Positions 17,627 through 26,351 of a stretch of 45,591 nt of DNA are shown here, in pieces. The stretch is from Halobacteriales archaeon QS_3_64_16 (GTDB lineage Archaea > Halobacteriota > Halobacteria > Halobacteriales > Halococcaceae). The position numbers and the translations under genes are program-made. Below the pieces are notes generated by a model. That model did no database searches. It was not told the origin of the DNA and was given only the letters and a program-made list of their open reading frames with translations. The stretch covers positions 1 through 45,591 of the forward strand of contig PXRJ01000030.1 in NCBI GenBank assembly GCA_003021705.1, given 5' to 3'. Position 1 is the first letter of the stretch, and every line of letters starts with the position of its first letter.

Positions 17627-18799
17627 ATGAATAGAAGAACCTTGATGAAATCGGCCGGAATAGCGAGCATATTCGGTGCTGGAACCGCTACAGCTCTATC
17701 GAGCGGACACGGAACGGCCGGAGAAGACGACGATTGTACGATCGAATCTCGAAACCAGATCGACGGTCGGGAAGATGAGGAATCATACCGGGTTGAGTCC
17801 ACGACCGATAACGTAGTTTGGGGCGCGATCGATCCGACGAAAGAGCCGGTCAAACGGGTCCCATCCGATGCTACCGTCGAAATCGAGACGATCTCACACG
17901 AGGGGATCCTGGAAGACCAGGGCGAAGGTCCGGTCGAGTTCTTTACGAACCGGGGTATCCCGCGGGCCGACGTCCTCGATGACCAGATCGCGGTTCACGA
18001 GGAGGTCCCCCACGACGGAGCCGGTCCCCACGTCGTTACCGGGCCGATCTACGTGGAGAACGCCCACCCCGGCGACGTCCTGGAAGTCGAGGTGCTCGAT
18101 CTCGAGTTCCGCGTGCCCTACGGTGCGAACAGTTTCCGGCAGCGAAAAGGGGGGTTGCCCTTGGAGTTTACCTGGAACGACAGCGAGGTGATCGAGTTCG
18201 ACACCGACCGAGAGGTAGCCTTGCTCGGCGAGGATATCGAACTCCCCTTAGAGCCCTTCCTCGGGATCATGGCGGTCGGTCCGACGGCGACGACTGGACG
18301 AGTGAACTCGGTTCCCCCGGGACCGTTCGGGGGCAACATCGATATCCAGGGGACGGGCGTCGGGACGACGATCTACTTCCCCGTGTTCCAGCCCGGCGCG
18401 CTCTTTTTCACCGGCGATGGACACGCGCTACAAGGAAACGGCGAAGTGGATCTCACCGCACTCGAGACGTCACTCACTGCGACGTTGGATTTCACCGTTC
18501 ACAAGGACGCCGCGCGGATGGACTGGCCCGTTGCGGAAACCGACGAGGACGTCTACGTGATGGGTATCGAGGAGGACTTGGACGTTGCGATGGAACAGGC
18601 CATCGAGGAGGCGATTTCAGTACTGGTACAACAAAAAGGACTATCGCCCGAGGAAGCCTACCGCTACTGTAGTCTCGCCGTCGATTTCAACATCTCACAG
18701 ATCGTCGACATCAACAAGGGAATTCACGGGAAGATCCCGAAATCGACGTTCGAGGACGGGTTCGAGATCGATCCACGGAACCTGGGAGAAACGTTCTAA
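17627..18799 (+). CDS. acetamidase/formamidase family protein with Tat signal
   Basis: A 390-residue protein of the FmdA/AmdA fold, which hydrolyses short-chain amides to acid and ammonia. The N-terminus MNRRTLMKSAGIASIFGAGTATA is a twin-arginine signal, so the enzyme appears to be exported. Family features include VTGPIYVENAHPGDVLEVEVLD, GPTATTGRVNSVPPGPFGGNID, GTTIYFPVFQPGALFFTGDGHALQGNGEV and the C-terminal AYRYCSLAVDFNISQIVDINKGIHG. FmdA/AmdA enzymes are usually cytoplasmic, so a Tat leader is unusual. It has its own TATA box and stands alone; the substrate is unknown. Confidence 0.85.
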   Translation: MNRRTLMKSAGIASIFGAGTATALSSGHGTAGEDDDCTIESRNQIDGREDEESYRVESTTDNVVWGAIDPTKEPVKRVPSDATVEIETISHEGILEDQGEGPVEFFTNRGIPRADVLDDQIAVHEEVPHDGAGPHVVTGPIYVENAHPGDVLEVEVLDLEFRVPYGANSFRQRKGGLPLEFTWNDSEVIEFDTDREVALLGEDIELPLEPFLGIMAVGPTATTGRVNSVPPGPFGGNIDIQGTGVGTTIYFPVFQPGALFFTGDGHALQGNGEVDLTALETSLTATLDFTVHKDAARMDWPVAETDEDVYVMGIEEDLDVAMEQAIEEAISVLVQQKGLSPEEAYRYCSLAVDFNISQIVDINKGIHGKIPKSTFEDGFEIDPRNLGETF

Positions 18800-18895
18800 C
18801 GGGCAACGACCGCTCGGCGCTCCGGCAACACCGAACGCATCACTCGCCAGTCGCCAGCGACTAGGGTTTAGTGACCGGCTGACCGAACCCCCGCT

Positions 18896-19408
18896 ATGGA
18901 CTTCGAGGTGATCCAAGGAGACATCGCCGCCCAGCGCGCCGGGGTTTTGGTGAACGCTGCGGGCACCAGCCTCGAGATGGGATCGGGCGTGGCGGGCGCG
19001 CTCAGGCGAACCGGTGGCGAGGAACTGAACGAGGCGGCGACCGCCAACGGTCCCGTGGATCTCGGGGCGGTAGCGGTGACCGACGCCTACGGCCTGGACG
19101 CCGAGTACGTCATCCACGCGGCGGCGATGCCTCACTACGGGGACGGTCAGGCCACCGAAGAAAGCATTCGGGAAGCGACGAGGGGAAGCCTGGCACCTGC
19201 CGAGGAGCGGGGGTGTAGGTCACTCGTGATTCCGGCGTTGGGCTGTGGGGTCGCCGGCTTCGACCTGCGTGAGGGCATCACGATTATCGTCGAGGGGATA
19301 TGGGATTTCGAACCCGACTCGCTGGCCGACGTGAGACTGATCGGCTACAGCGACGAAGAATACGAGACGATCCGGGCGGTCGCCGAAGACGTTCGCGCCG
19401 GCGAGTGA
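18896..19408 (+). CDS. macro domain protein (ADP-ribose binding)
   Basis: A 170-residue single macro domain. It shows the opening VIQGDIAAQRAGVLVNAAG, the phosphate-binding loop MGSGVAGALRRTGGEELNEAA, the second loop YVIHAAAMPHYGDG, and the distal loop IPALGCGVAGFDLREG. Such domains bind ADP-ribose or O-acetyl-ADP-ribose and may remove ADP-ribose from targets. The usual NAAN is NAAG here, a change I believe is common to archaeal members, so deacylase or hydrolase activity is uncertain. It has no obvious operon partner. Confidence 0.88.
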   Translation: MDFEVIQGDIAAQRAGVLVNAAGTSLEMGSGVAGALRRTGGEELNEAATANGPVDLGAVAVTDAYGLDAEYVIHAAAMPHYGDGQATEESIREATRGSLAPAEERGCRSLVIPALGCGVAGFDLREGITIIVEGIWDFEPDSLADVRLIGYSDEEYETIRAVAEDVRAGE

Positions 19409-19487
19409 GCCCTGAGCACCAAGCAGCAACGGGATCGGCGGTCGAGCGGACAGTGTCGTTTTGGGGCTCTGACGCCGAGAACGCTAC

Positions 19488-19742
19488 ATGGCTCCGAACG
19501 CAGGATCGAAGACGAAAATGGGGGCCGCCGCTGATACTGAGGCGAGCGCGGTCGAGCCGGGCGAGCGGTGTCCGGTCTGTGAAGCGGTGTTCGATTCGGT
19601 CTCGGTTCACGAGGGGGGCCTGATGGTCAACTTACTCGACAACGAGCGCTACCGACGCATCTGTTTCGAGCCAGCGGGTGAGGACGAACCCCGGATCCGC
19701 TTCTATCACCATACCCACGAGCAGGCCGCATCGGCGGAGTGA
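19488..19742 (+). CDS. conserved haloarchaeal small protein with CPVC motif
   Basis: An 84-residue protein. After a variable 22-residue tail it reads ERCPVCEAVFDSVSVHEGG, LMVNLLDNERYRRICFEP, ending RFYHHTHEQ. One CPVC pair plus Cys in ICFEP and the terminal His residues could form a zinc site. I recall this as a widely conserved haloarchaeal family of unknown function. Confidence 0.65.
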   Translation: MAPNAGSKTKMGAAADTEASAVEPGERCPVCEAVFDSVSVHEGGLMVNLLDNERYRRICFEPAGEDEPRIRFYHHTHEQAASAE

Positions 19743-19881
19743 GCGACACCAGCTACCGTCTTCGTTCAGCGGTCACCGGGCGTTCGCGAGATCCCGAAGA
19801 CGCGGCTCGAACGGAACGACCGCGGGGGGGTCAGGAGGAGGAGGACCGTACGGCTTTGTTCGCTCGTCGCCGACGGTCGGC

Positions 19882-20283
19882 ATGGACTGTCCAAAGTGTG
19901 GCGCGGCGACGATCGCCTTCGAGATCCCGGGGGAGCTACGCGAGTACGCCCCTGGCGACGAACCGACGGTCGCGCTCTGCCGGCGGTGTTTGACACTACA
20001 CCCCGCGCCCGAGACTGAAGCGTCGACCGATCCCGATTTCACGATCGTCAGCGACGCCTTTCCCCGGAGCGAGGACGAGGGTGCGATCGCGATGGTACTC
20101 GCCGTAGGGTTGCTCGATAGCTTCGCGCTCTACCGCCGGGAGATCGAAGCACTGATCGAGCAGGTTGAGCAGGCCGGTACCGATCCCCTATTGCTACTCG
20201 ATCGACTCGCCGACGATCCCGAAACGGAGCCGGCGGTCGATCTCCGGCGGCGCCGCCAACATCTCGAAGGGACCCTCGATTGA
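19882..20283 (+). CDS. DUF6276-like zinc-ribbon protein
   Basis: A 133-residue protein starting MDCPKCGAATIAFEIPGELREYAPGDEPTVALCRRCLTLHP. Two CxxC pairs (CPKC, CRRC) form a likely zinc ribbon. A mostly helical domain of ~80 residues follows (EGAIAMVLAVGLLDSFALYRREIEALIEQVEQAGTDPLLLLDRLADDP). From memory it fits the haloarchaeal DUF6276 family. The ATG at 19882 opens the zinc ribbon; the frame upstream is shadow sequence. Function unknown. Confidence 0.7.
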   Translation: MDCPKCGAATIAFEIPGELREYAPGDEPTVALCRRCLTLHPAPETEASTDPDFTIVSDAFPRSEDEGAIAMVLAVGLLDSFALYRREIEALIEQVEQAGTDPLLLLDRLADDPETEPAVDLRRRRQHLEGTLD

Positions 20284-20491
20284 GGAGCGAGAGCCGATCG
20301 ATCGGGTCACCGACCGACGGCCTCCTCAGTCGGCGGTGGTGTTCGCCGGGCAACGGCGAACCGGTGGGTCGGATCCTGGCGTCGCCAACGACGGTGAAGG
20401 AGTGATCGAAGGAATCAGCGTCGAGTCCCCTCGCACGCGTCGAGGAGACGACGTGGTCGTCTGGGTAGGAGAAGGGACAGCCACAGCCCGA

Positions 20492-20952
20492 TCAGTGGTC
20501 GAACCGGACGCCGTGGTAGCCGGGGTTCGTCGCCTGGACGACAGTGAGGGGGCCGAAGGCGAGGGCGGGGCGGAGCGCGAGGACGAGCGGGCGGTCGCCG
20601 ACAGCTGTGACGGCGGTGCCGACGTGGTCACCACCGGGGATCGGCGGCTACCGGGGCGCTGGCTTCGAAGCGATCGAGAACGGGGAAGTGGGAACCGGCG
20701 GCGAGGGGCGTGAGACCGGCCCGGCCCGCGACGAGTCGGTGTCGGGTGCGGAAAGCGGGTCGTCGCCACTACCGGGGTCGCCGGAACTACCTGAATCAAT
20801 AGGATCGCCGAAACCGCCGAGATCGGCGGAGCTGCTGGCATCACCGGTGGGCGAGGGGACCGTCCGGGGAGAACCGGAGAACTCGGTGCGACGACCGGAA
20901 GGGTGAGCGCGGTGATTACAACGGCCATGAGAGGCGGTCCGTTTTGGTGCAT
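20492..20952 (-). pseudogene. possible decayed gene in the 722-nt gap 20284-21005
   Basis: No intact gene could be defended between 20284 and 21005. On the minus strand the last 52 codons before the TGA at 20492 (ending NPGYHGVRFDH) have very high third-position and low second-position GC, as real genes here do. The same frame upstream is cut by a TAG at 20648-20650, and above it a Gly/Ser/Asp-rich stretch continues. Another minus frame offers a start MAVVITALTLPVVAPSSPV that resembles a signal peptide. Together they suggest a small secreted protein gene broken by frameshift or nonsense changes. No family was recognised. Confidence 0.25.
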
Positions 20953-21005
20953 TGGAGCGCGTGTCGATCGGTGTTCAGTGGCGGCAGGTCAGCACGTCGA
21001 GAGCG

Positions 21006-21940
21006 TCAGCGGGGGGAGCCGGACCAGGGAATGGCCTCACAGGACAGCGCCGGTTCGCGTGGCTCGGTGGGCTGAAGCAAACCGACATCCAGGTGGTCGG
21101 CCAGATCGGCGACGGGAGCATCGGGACTCTCGCCGGTCGCGAGGAGGATCGGGTAGGCGTCGACGTCGATCGAGGTGGCGTGTACGTCGATCACGTCCTC
21201 GGCGGTCGGGGTCTCGGCGACCGCCGCGAGAACCGCGAGGCCGCGTTCCGCGTCGACTCCATAGAGGTCAAGCAGGTACTCGATCCCCGAGGCCCCGATC
21301 ACCCTTTCCTCACGAGCCGTCTCGAAGCCTCGACGGGAAAGGACATCCCCGACCGCGCCGCGGGCCGCGAGCTGGGTGTAGAGCCAGTCCCGGCTGGATT
21401 CCGCAAATCGATACCGGTAATAGATCGTCTCGGGGGCACGCGAGGGCCGTAGGACCTGTGAACATCGCCGACACCGAGTCGGCCCTCTGGTTCGGAGAAG
21501 CGCCACGCACACGCGGTACATCGGTGGCGCTCACCGACGGTCGCGTACTCGCCCATGATCCCCACGAAAGAGTCCCCGCAGTCCGGACAGCGACCCTCGG
21601 CATCGAAGCGCTCGCGCGGTGCTGCGTACCCACAGTTAGCGTGTTCGAGAATCGTCTCCCGCCTCGTCTCCGGCGACCCACACTCCGGACAGACCGTCTC
21701 GTAACGCAGTTCGGTGGGCTCACACTCCGGACAACGATGGACCTTCTCCCGGAATTCTCGGTCCAGAATCCCTCGATCGGCCAGTCCGTCGAGCACGCGG
21801 GAAGCCCGTTCGTCGTCGGGCAGATACGCCTCGGCGTCGGGGTAGGTGATCGTGCCACGATCCCCGATCGTCGGCTCGAGATCCGCGAGCGGGCCGTCAG
21901 CCATCGCCTCTAGCAGTCCGAGCGTTCCTGGTGTGAGCAT
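21006..21940 (-). pseudogene. TackOD1-like zinc-ribbon protein, frameshifted copy
   Basis: A paralogue of the gene at 22180. The first frame starts at 21940 (MLTPGTLGLLEAMADGP) and covers the helical N-terminus plus two zinc pairs (CPECEP, CPECGS), a third in CPDCGDSF and a fourth in CTACAWRF. It continues in another frame as TRCRRCSQVLRPSRA and runs to the TGA at 21006. Alignment to the intact paralogue needs exactly one extra residue between EPEG and TRCRRC, for which only two bases exist, so a single-nucleotide deletion at about 21480-21481 explains the break. The C-terminal ~110 residues (RGFETAREERVIGASGIEYLLDLYGVD) resemble a restriction-endonuclease-like fold. The gene is either a pseudogene or a sequencing indel. 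Confidence 0.75.
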
Positions 21941-22179
21941 CGTTCGTTACCCCCTCGACGCTCCGTCTCCAAGGCTATAGAGAGCCTGTATGGCCGCTAT
22001 CGAGCGCTTCGAGACCGACAACGGGAGCTTCGAAGCAGGGACGAGGGTCGAACCGGCCGTTCAGTCGTGGCTTAACGAGTAGTTAAAGTCCGAGATCACC
22101 GAGAACCGACGTTCTTCGGCGGGGGTCGATCCCGCTCAGCGGCATAGTACGATCGATCGGGAAAGCGGTCGTATCGGGA

Positions 22180-23172
22180 TCAGGCTCCTCTGACGGCGGA
22201 GGTGAGTCGCTGGAAGAAGGTCGTTCGATCGCTCGGTTCGGCTCCGGTCTCGTAGTCACGTTCGAGCGTGCCGTCCTCCCGGAGAGTGAGCAGGGCGACA
22301 TCAGACTCCTCGGCGAGCGAGGCGGCTTCGGGACCGATCGAGCCGGAGGTCGTAAGCAGGAGTGGACGCGCCCGCGCGCCCTGTGTGGCCGTCCGGAGCG
22401 CGGAGACAGCGTCGGCGTCGGGCCACTCGTGGATCGCCGCGACGACCTGATCGCCGAAGAACTCCTCTTCGGCGTGGACGTGGACCGGCCGCCGCTGGCC
22501 CCCGGGACCGGGGACGGTCGTATCGATCGTCACGTCGAAGTCCTTGGCTTCGAGCGCTTCGACGATCGACTCGCGCGCACGTAGTTGGGTTTCGGTGAAG
22601 CGCTCGCCGGTCTCGGCGAGGAAATACCGACAGCACACCCGCTCGATCGCTCGCCGGGGTTCTATGACCCGCGTACACTCCTGGCAGCGGAGCCGGTGGG
22701 CGGGGCGCTTGACGCGCTCTCCACAGTCCCGGCAGACGTAGCGTCGATAGTTACTGGTATTGATATCGAAGGAGGGGAGTGCCTCCTTACAGCCCGGACA
22801 GACGTACTCGCCGTACTCCCCCGCGGTCTCGAAGGCGGCGTGGGGCGCGACGTGTCCACAATCGGAATGTTCGAGTAGCTCGGTCTCGACGGTATGGGGC
22901 GAATCACAGGCCGGACAGGCCGTCGTATAGCCCAGCCCCTCCGCCTCACAATCCGGGCAGCGATAGAGCTTCTCTTCGAACTCCCGTTCGAGGAGCTCGC
23001 GGCCAGCAAGCCGTTCGAGCACCTCGGCCGGTGGGCCATCGCTCGCATCGAGGACCTCGGCGGCGGCCGGATAGCTCACCGCACCCGTCTCCTCGTCGAT
23101 CCGCGGGCCACATTCCTCGATGCGTCCGTCCTCGAGATGCGACAACAATCGTAACGTACCGGGAGATACCAT
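22180..23172 (-). CDS. TackOD1-like zinc-ribbon protein
   Basis: A 330-residue protein. Residues 1-70 form a helical, winged-helix-like segment (SPGTLRLLSHLEDG). A multi-zinc region follows: YRCPDCEAEGLGYTTACPACDS, LLEHSDCGHVAPHAAFE, YVCPGCKEALPSFDIN, YVCRDCGERVKRP and RCQECTRVIEP. This order and the SDCGHVAP block fit the archaeal TackOD1 output domain, a predicted signalling output module. The C-terminal ~130 residues (VEALEAKDFDVTIDTTV ... PVHVHAEEEFFGDQVVAAIHE) look like a degenerate restriction-endonuclease fold. The ATG at 23172 is chosen because the paralogue starts at the same residue and a TATA box lies 31 nt before it; the ATG at 23229 lies upstream of that TATA box. Function unknown. 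Confidence 0.75.
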   Translation of the reverse strand: MVSPGTLRLLSHLEDGRIEECGPRIDEETGAVSYPAAAEVLDASDGPPAEVLERLAGRELLEREFEEKLYRCPDCEAEGLGYTTACPACDSPHTVETELLEHSDCGHVAPHAAFETAGEYGEYVCPGCKEALPSFDINTSNYRRYVCRDCGERVKRPAHRLRCQECTRVIEPRRAIERVCCRYFLAETGERFTETQLRARESIVEALEAKDFDVTIDTTVPGPGGQRRPVHVHAEEEFFGDQVVAAIHEWPDADAVSALRTATQGARARPLLLTTSGSIGPEAASLAEESDVALLTLREDGTLERDYETGAEPSDRTTFFQRLTSAVRGA

Positions 23173-23198
23173 TCTCCTCGGGCGTTCGATCGCCGCGT

Positions 23199-23207
23199 CT
23201 ATATACG
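23199..23207 (-). promoter_or_regulatory. TATA box for the TackOD1-like gene
   Basis: On the minus strand CGTATATAG is centred 31 nt before the ATG at 23172, supporting a leaderless transcript and this start rather than 23229. Confidence 0.6.
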
Positions 23208-23358
23208 CTTGCTCATTACTACTCAGCATTTACTCTAAATTTAACGAAGAGTGACGCAGACGGGTTCACCGTTCGGTCCAATCGCTGAAACCTGACCCGG
23301 CTCGAAAGGACCGAACGATAGCCGAAAACAGCATAGAGATGAATCGGGTCAATAATGA

Positions 23359-24126
23359 CTAGCTACACGCGATACTCTTCGTCTGTTTTTCCTCCAAGGC
23401 CTCAAGCAACTCTTGCATCCGATTCAGATACCTTCGAGTTTTAATCCCGGAATCATCTGCCATGTATCTCAGCGCTGCATCTGCGTTCCTGGTCAGCTTT
23501 TTCCATGCGTTATCGTATCCAATTTTAACCGGATATTGTGCAACTGTAGTGCATGTATTCATTACCTCCAATTGGAAGTGGGTATGATTCCCATCCTGCT
23601 CTCGGGCACTTTCATAGTGTCTTTGCGCCTCACTGAGCGCCGATTTGGCATGGGACGGCTTGTGTCGTAACTCGCCTATAGCTGACTGGTCCTCATTTAT
23701 CGCCCACTCAGCGGATTCCGATAGCTTCTTGATGTTCGCCGTGGTAGCAGTGGTATCTGATCCTGCATAGTTGATCTTGGTAATTCGATGCTCTGGTTCC
23801 AGAAAGTCTCCGGCAAGATCCATAAATAGTAGTGTGTCGATTTTATTGTACATCGTCTGCATTTGTAGCTCTTTGATCGTAACCTCCGAAGTATTTTTAA
23901 GACAGTGTTCATACGCGACTCGTTTCGCAATTACATACAACATCATCTCGCTGTAGAGGTTCAGGTTGCTGGCCGCAATATTGATCGTCTCATCGTCGTA
24001 GAACGTAACACGATCACCTAGTAGCTTCTCCGTCTCTTCAACAATCTGCTTGTTCGATCGCAATAGGCTGGACTGCTCACCTGGTGTGGAAAGCTCATCT
24101 GCAGGCGTCCCGGACTCTGTACTCAC
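23359..24126 (-). CDS. unknown helical protein in AT-richer island
   Basis: A 255-residue soluble, mostly helical protein with no recognised family. Notable parts are a Ser/Thr-rich N-terminus, EETEKLLGDRVTFYDDETINIAASNLN, SEMMLYVIAKRVAYEHCLKN, and a C-terminal helix ENRMQELLEAL-like segment rich in Lys/Glu (RRYLNRMQELLEALEEKQ). Codon use is clearly more AT-rich than the neighbours, with ATA, AAT and TTT common, which suggests recent transfer. It follows a small membrane protein by 16 nt and is probably cotranscribed with it. Candidates include an effector or immunity-type protein, but nothing in the sequence shows this. Confidence 0.65.
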   Translation of the reverse strand: MSTESGTPADELSTPGEQSSLLRSNKQIVEETEKLLGDRVTFYDDETINIAASNLNLYSEMMLYVIAKRVAYEHCLKNTSEVTIKELQMQTMYNKIDTLLFMDLAGDFLEPEHRITKINYAGSDTTATTANIKKLSESAEWAINEDQSAIGELRHKPSHAKSALSEAQRHYESAREQDGNHTHFQLEVMNTCTTVAQYPVKIGYDNAWKKLTRNADAALRYMADDSGIKTRRYLNRMQELLEALEEKQTKSIACS

Positions 24127-24142
24127 TGTCCTGCTCGTGTGC

Positions 24143-24385
24143 CTATTGCTGCTCTACGATATCCGTATCGGTGCTCTCAGTTTTGTCTACAGACCGGGGA
24201 TCACTGGGTAGCTCTGAGCCATCGGGGGCCGTTCGATGTTTATATGCGAACATAACTATCGCGACAGCGGGTCCGAGAGTCTGAGCGGCGCCGACACCAA
24301 ATATGGCCGAGAAGACGGCGCTGACACCAACCGCGGCAGTAATGGTAACTCCGGCAAATCGAATAGTTGACCGTGGCATATCCAT
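24143..24385 (-). CDS. small two-helix membrane protein, unknown
   Basis: An 80-residue protein with two membrane helices (FAGVTITAAVGVSAVFSAIFG and TLGPAVAIVMFAYKH) and a polar, Asp/Ser/Thr-rich cytoplasmic tail ending TDTDIVEQQ. The ATG at 24385 is favoured by a TATA box 29 nt upstream; an in-frame ATG at 24379 is the alternative. It is the first gene of the two-gene AT-rich unit with the 255-residue protein. No family recognised. Confidence 0.6.
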   Translation of the reverse strand: MDMPRSTIRFAGVTITAAVGVSAVFSAIFGVGAAQTLGPAVAIVMFAYKHRTAPDGSELPSDPRSVDKTESTDTDIVEQQ

Positions 24386-24410
24386 CGGAGGTTGATACTA
24401 GTCCACTGTC

Positions 24411-24418
24411 TATAATTA
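24411..24418 (-). promoter_or_regulatory. TATA box of the AT-rich two-gene unit
   Basis: On the minus strand TAATTATA is centred about 29 nt before the ATG at 24385, giving the two unknown genes their own promoter. Confidence 0.55.
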
Positions 24419-24508
24419 GATTGGAAGCATCGTCGGTTACACCATTATTTTGAGCATAGTTATTGATGATTGATGTGTGTTGGGCAGCCAGCAGCCCGGA
24501 CAGCTGGG

Positions 24509-24895
24509 CTACCCTTCCTCGCTCACGACGACCACCGGGCGGTCGGTGTTGAGTAAGACGACCTGGGCGATGCTACCGAACAGGGCCTTGCCGACCGGAC
24601 TCTGCTTTCGCGATCCCATCACGATGTAACTCGCATCGGCGTCGTCTGCCTCCCGGAGGATGCGGACTTCCGGGTCGCCCAAGTGGCCGACCACCTGGAC
24701 GTTGCTCGTCTCCGAGAGGGTGTTCTCGACGATCTCGCGGGCGATGCCTTCGGGTTCTTCGGTATCCGAAGAGGACGCTTCCGGGACGGCATGGAGCACG
24801 AGGAGGTCCTCGCCGAGTGCGGTCGCGAGTTCGGCCCCGCGTTCGATTATCGCTTCACTCGTCGAACTACCGTCGATACTGGCAAGCACTGTCAT
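24509..24895 (-). CDS. universal stress protein (UspA family)
   Basis: A 128-residue UspA domain: MTVLASIDGSSTSEAIIERGAELA at the N-terminus, LLVLHAVP, and the nucleotide-binding signature VMGSRKQSPVGKALFGSIAQVVLLNTDRPVVVV (G-2x-G-9x-G-S/N pattern), so ATP binding is likely. The ATG at 24895 starts right at the first beta strand; the eight extra residues of a longer frame are not needed. It is located downstream of the aRF1 gene on the same strand. Confidence 0.9.
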   Translation of the reverse strand: MTVLASIDGSSTSEAIIERGAELATALGEDLLVLHAVPEASSSDTEEPEGIAREIVENTLSETSNVQVVGHLGDPEVRILREADDADASYIVMGSRKQSPVGKALFGSIAQVVLLNTDRPVVVVSEEG

Positions 24896-25032
24896 ACGAG
24901 TGCGGGATGGAGCGACCACGACATAAACGTTGACCCGACCGACGGATCTGTCTACGGTTCGTATCGGGAGGGTCGCGCCGGGATCGGGAAGCGACGACCC
25001 GATCTGACGGTCGCAGGCGGCCGGAGGAGAGC

Positions 25033-26274
25033 TTAGACACCGGTCGAGTACCGGAGGATGCCCGCGATACCGCCGAAGGCGACGTCGAGGCGTTCGCCGT
25101 CCTCGAAATCACTCGAGATGAACTTGGTTTCGGTGCCGCGGCTCTCGGCGATTGCCATCAGGTGGTCGATGGCGTCCTCGCGCTCGCTCGCCTCGGCGGA
25201 CGCACCCGACGAACAGGTGTGCTCGGGCGCGGCCCGGCCGCGATCGATGAGTTCGTACTCCTCGCCACTGGGACAGTCATAGACCACTACGTCTCCGCGT
25301 AAGTCCTCGGAGAGCAGCAAGCGATCGACCGCGCCCATGACGAGGTTCCGTCGGGTGGCCTCGAAGCCGTAGGTCGCCAGATCGCCCTTGTTGAGTTCGC
25401 CGAAGAACTCGTCCATCTCGGCTTTGTCCTTCATCACCTCCTGGTCGGCCAGTGCCTCGCTCGCGGCGTCGACCAGGTCGTGCAAACCCGACTCGTCGGT
25501 GTAGGAGACATCGAATTTGTCTACTACCAGGTCGCCGATCTCGTGGTGCAGGTAATCGCCATCGAGGAACTCGTCTTTCGTGGGCGAGGGCCCGCCTACC
25601 AGGACGCCGTCCATCTCGTGGCGTTTGGGGACGAACAGATCGTTCGCCATGCCCGCGACCTCCTGATAGAAGTTATCGATCGCTTCGAGTCGCAGGCGGG
25701 CGAATCGCTGGGCGGACTGGCCACCCTTTCGCTGCTTGCCGGGGACGAGCGAGCTGGCGGATTTGACCGGCTCGACGCGTTTGCCCTTGAGCCAGCCGAC
25801 GTTAGCCTCCCGGCGATCGAGAACGACGAGTCCGAACAGCCCCTTGTCCGCGAGCATCTCCTCTAAGGGTTCGGTGAGGAACTCGGAGTCGCAGTGATAC
25901 ATAAAGGACTGGACTGGGTCGGGCGGTTCCTCTAAGACCTGGGTGATCATATCGGTCTGCCCGCCCCCTGAATCGATCGCCCCCGAGAAGAGTACCATCC
26001 CGTTCTCGGGGGGGTTGTCGTAGTAACGTAACCGGGAGCGCAGGCTAGAGAGGGCGTCCTGGACGTTTGTGCGGGTGTCTTTGGACTTGATGTTCGCGGC
26101 CTCGGAGTGTTCCTGGGTGACGTGGGAGACTACATCGGAGATTTGTCTGTCCGGCGGAACGTAGATCGTCACTAGTTGGGTGCCCGAACCCTCGTGTTCC
26201 CTGAGATCCTCGATAACCTTCCGGAACTCGTATTTGCGCCGGTCGTCGCCGGGCGTCTCGGCGTCGGTACTCAT
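25033..26274 (-). CDS. prf1: peptide chain release factor aRF1
   Basis: The 413-residue archaeal class I release factor recognises all three stop codons in the ribosomal A site and triggers peptide release. Domain 1 has the stop-codon-reading NIKS motif at residues 61-64; domain 2 has the GGQ motif at 184-186 (GKQRKGGQSAQRF) that reaches the peptidyl transferase centre; domain 3 ends DFEDGERLDVAFGGIAGILRY. The ATG at 26274 (MSTDAETPGDD) is the expected start; the much longer open frame upstream only reads through an IS remnant. Essential gene, normal length. Confidence 0.96.
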   Translation of the reverse strand: MSTDAETPGDDRRKYEFRKVIEDLREHEGSGTQLVTIYVPPDRQISDVVSHVTQEHSEAANIKSKDTRTNVQDALSSLRSRLRYYDNPPENGMVLFSGAIDSGGGQTDMITQVLEEPPDPVQSFMYHCDSEFLTEPLEEMLADKGLFGLVVLDRREANVGWLKGKRVEPVKSASSLVPGKQRKGGQSAQRFARLRLEAIDNFYQEVAGMANDLFVPKRHEMDGVLVGGPSPTKDEFLDGDYLHHEIGDLVVDKFDVSYTDESGLHDLVDAASEALADQEVMKDKAEMDEFFGELNKGDLATYGFEATRRNLVMGAVDRLLLSEDLRGDVVVYDCPSGEEYELIDRGRAAPEHTCSSGASAEASEREDAIDHLMAIAESRGTETKFISSDFEDGERLDVAFGGIAGILRYSTGV

Positions 26275-26351
26275 TGGTTCTTCTAGTCCAATGGGCCGTA
26301 AGTACCCTTTGGCGAGCGACGAGCGGCCCCTCGGTCCTCGAGTACAGGCTC

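Noticed and set aside
20326-20952. 208-residue Pro/Ser/Arg-rich minus-strand protein
   Set aside because: Composition is unlike real proteins here (basic, Pro/Ser/Arg-rich); coding bias shifts between frames, so at most a broken gene.
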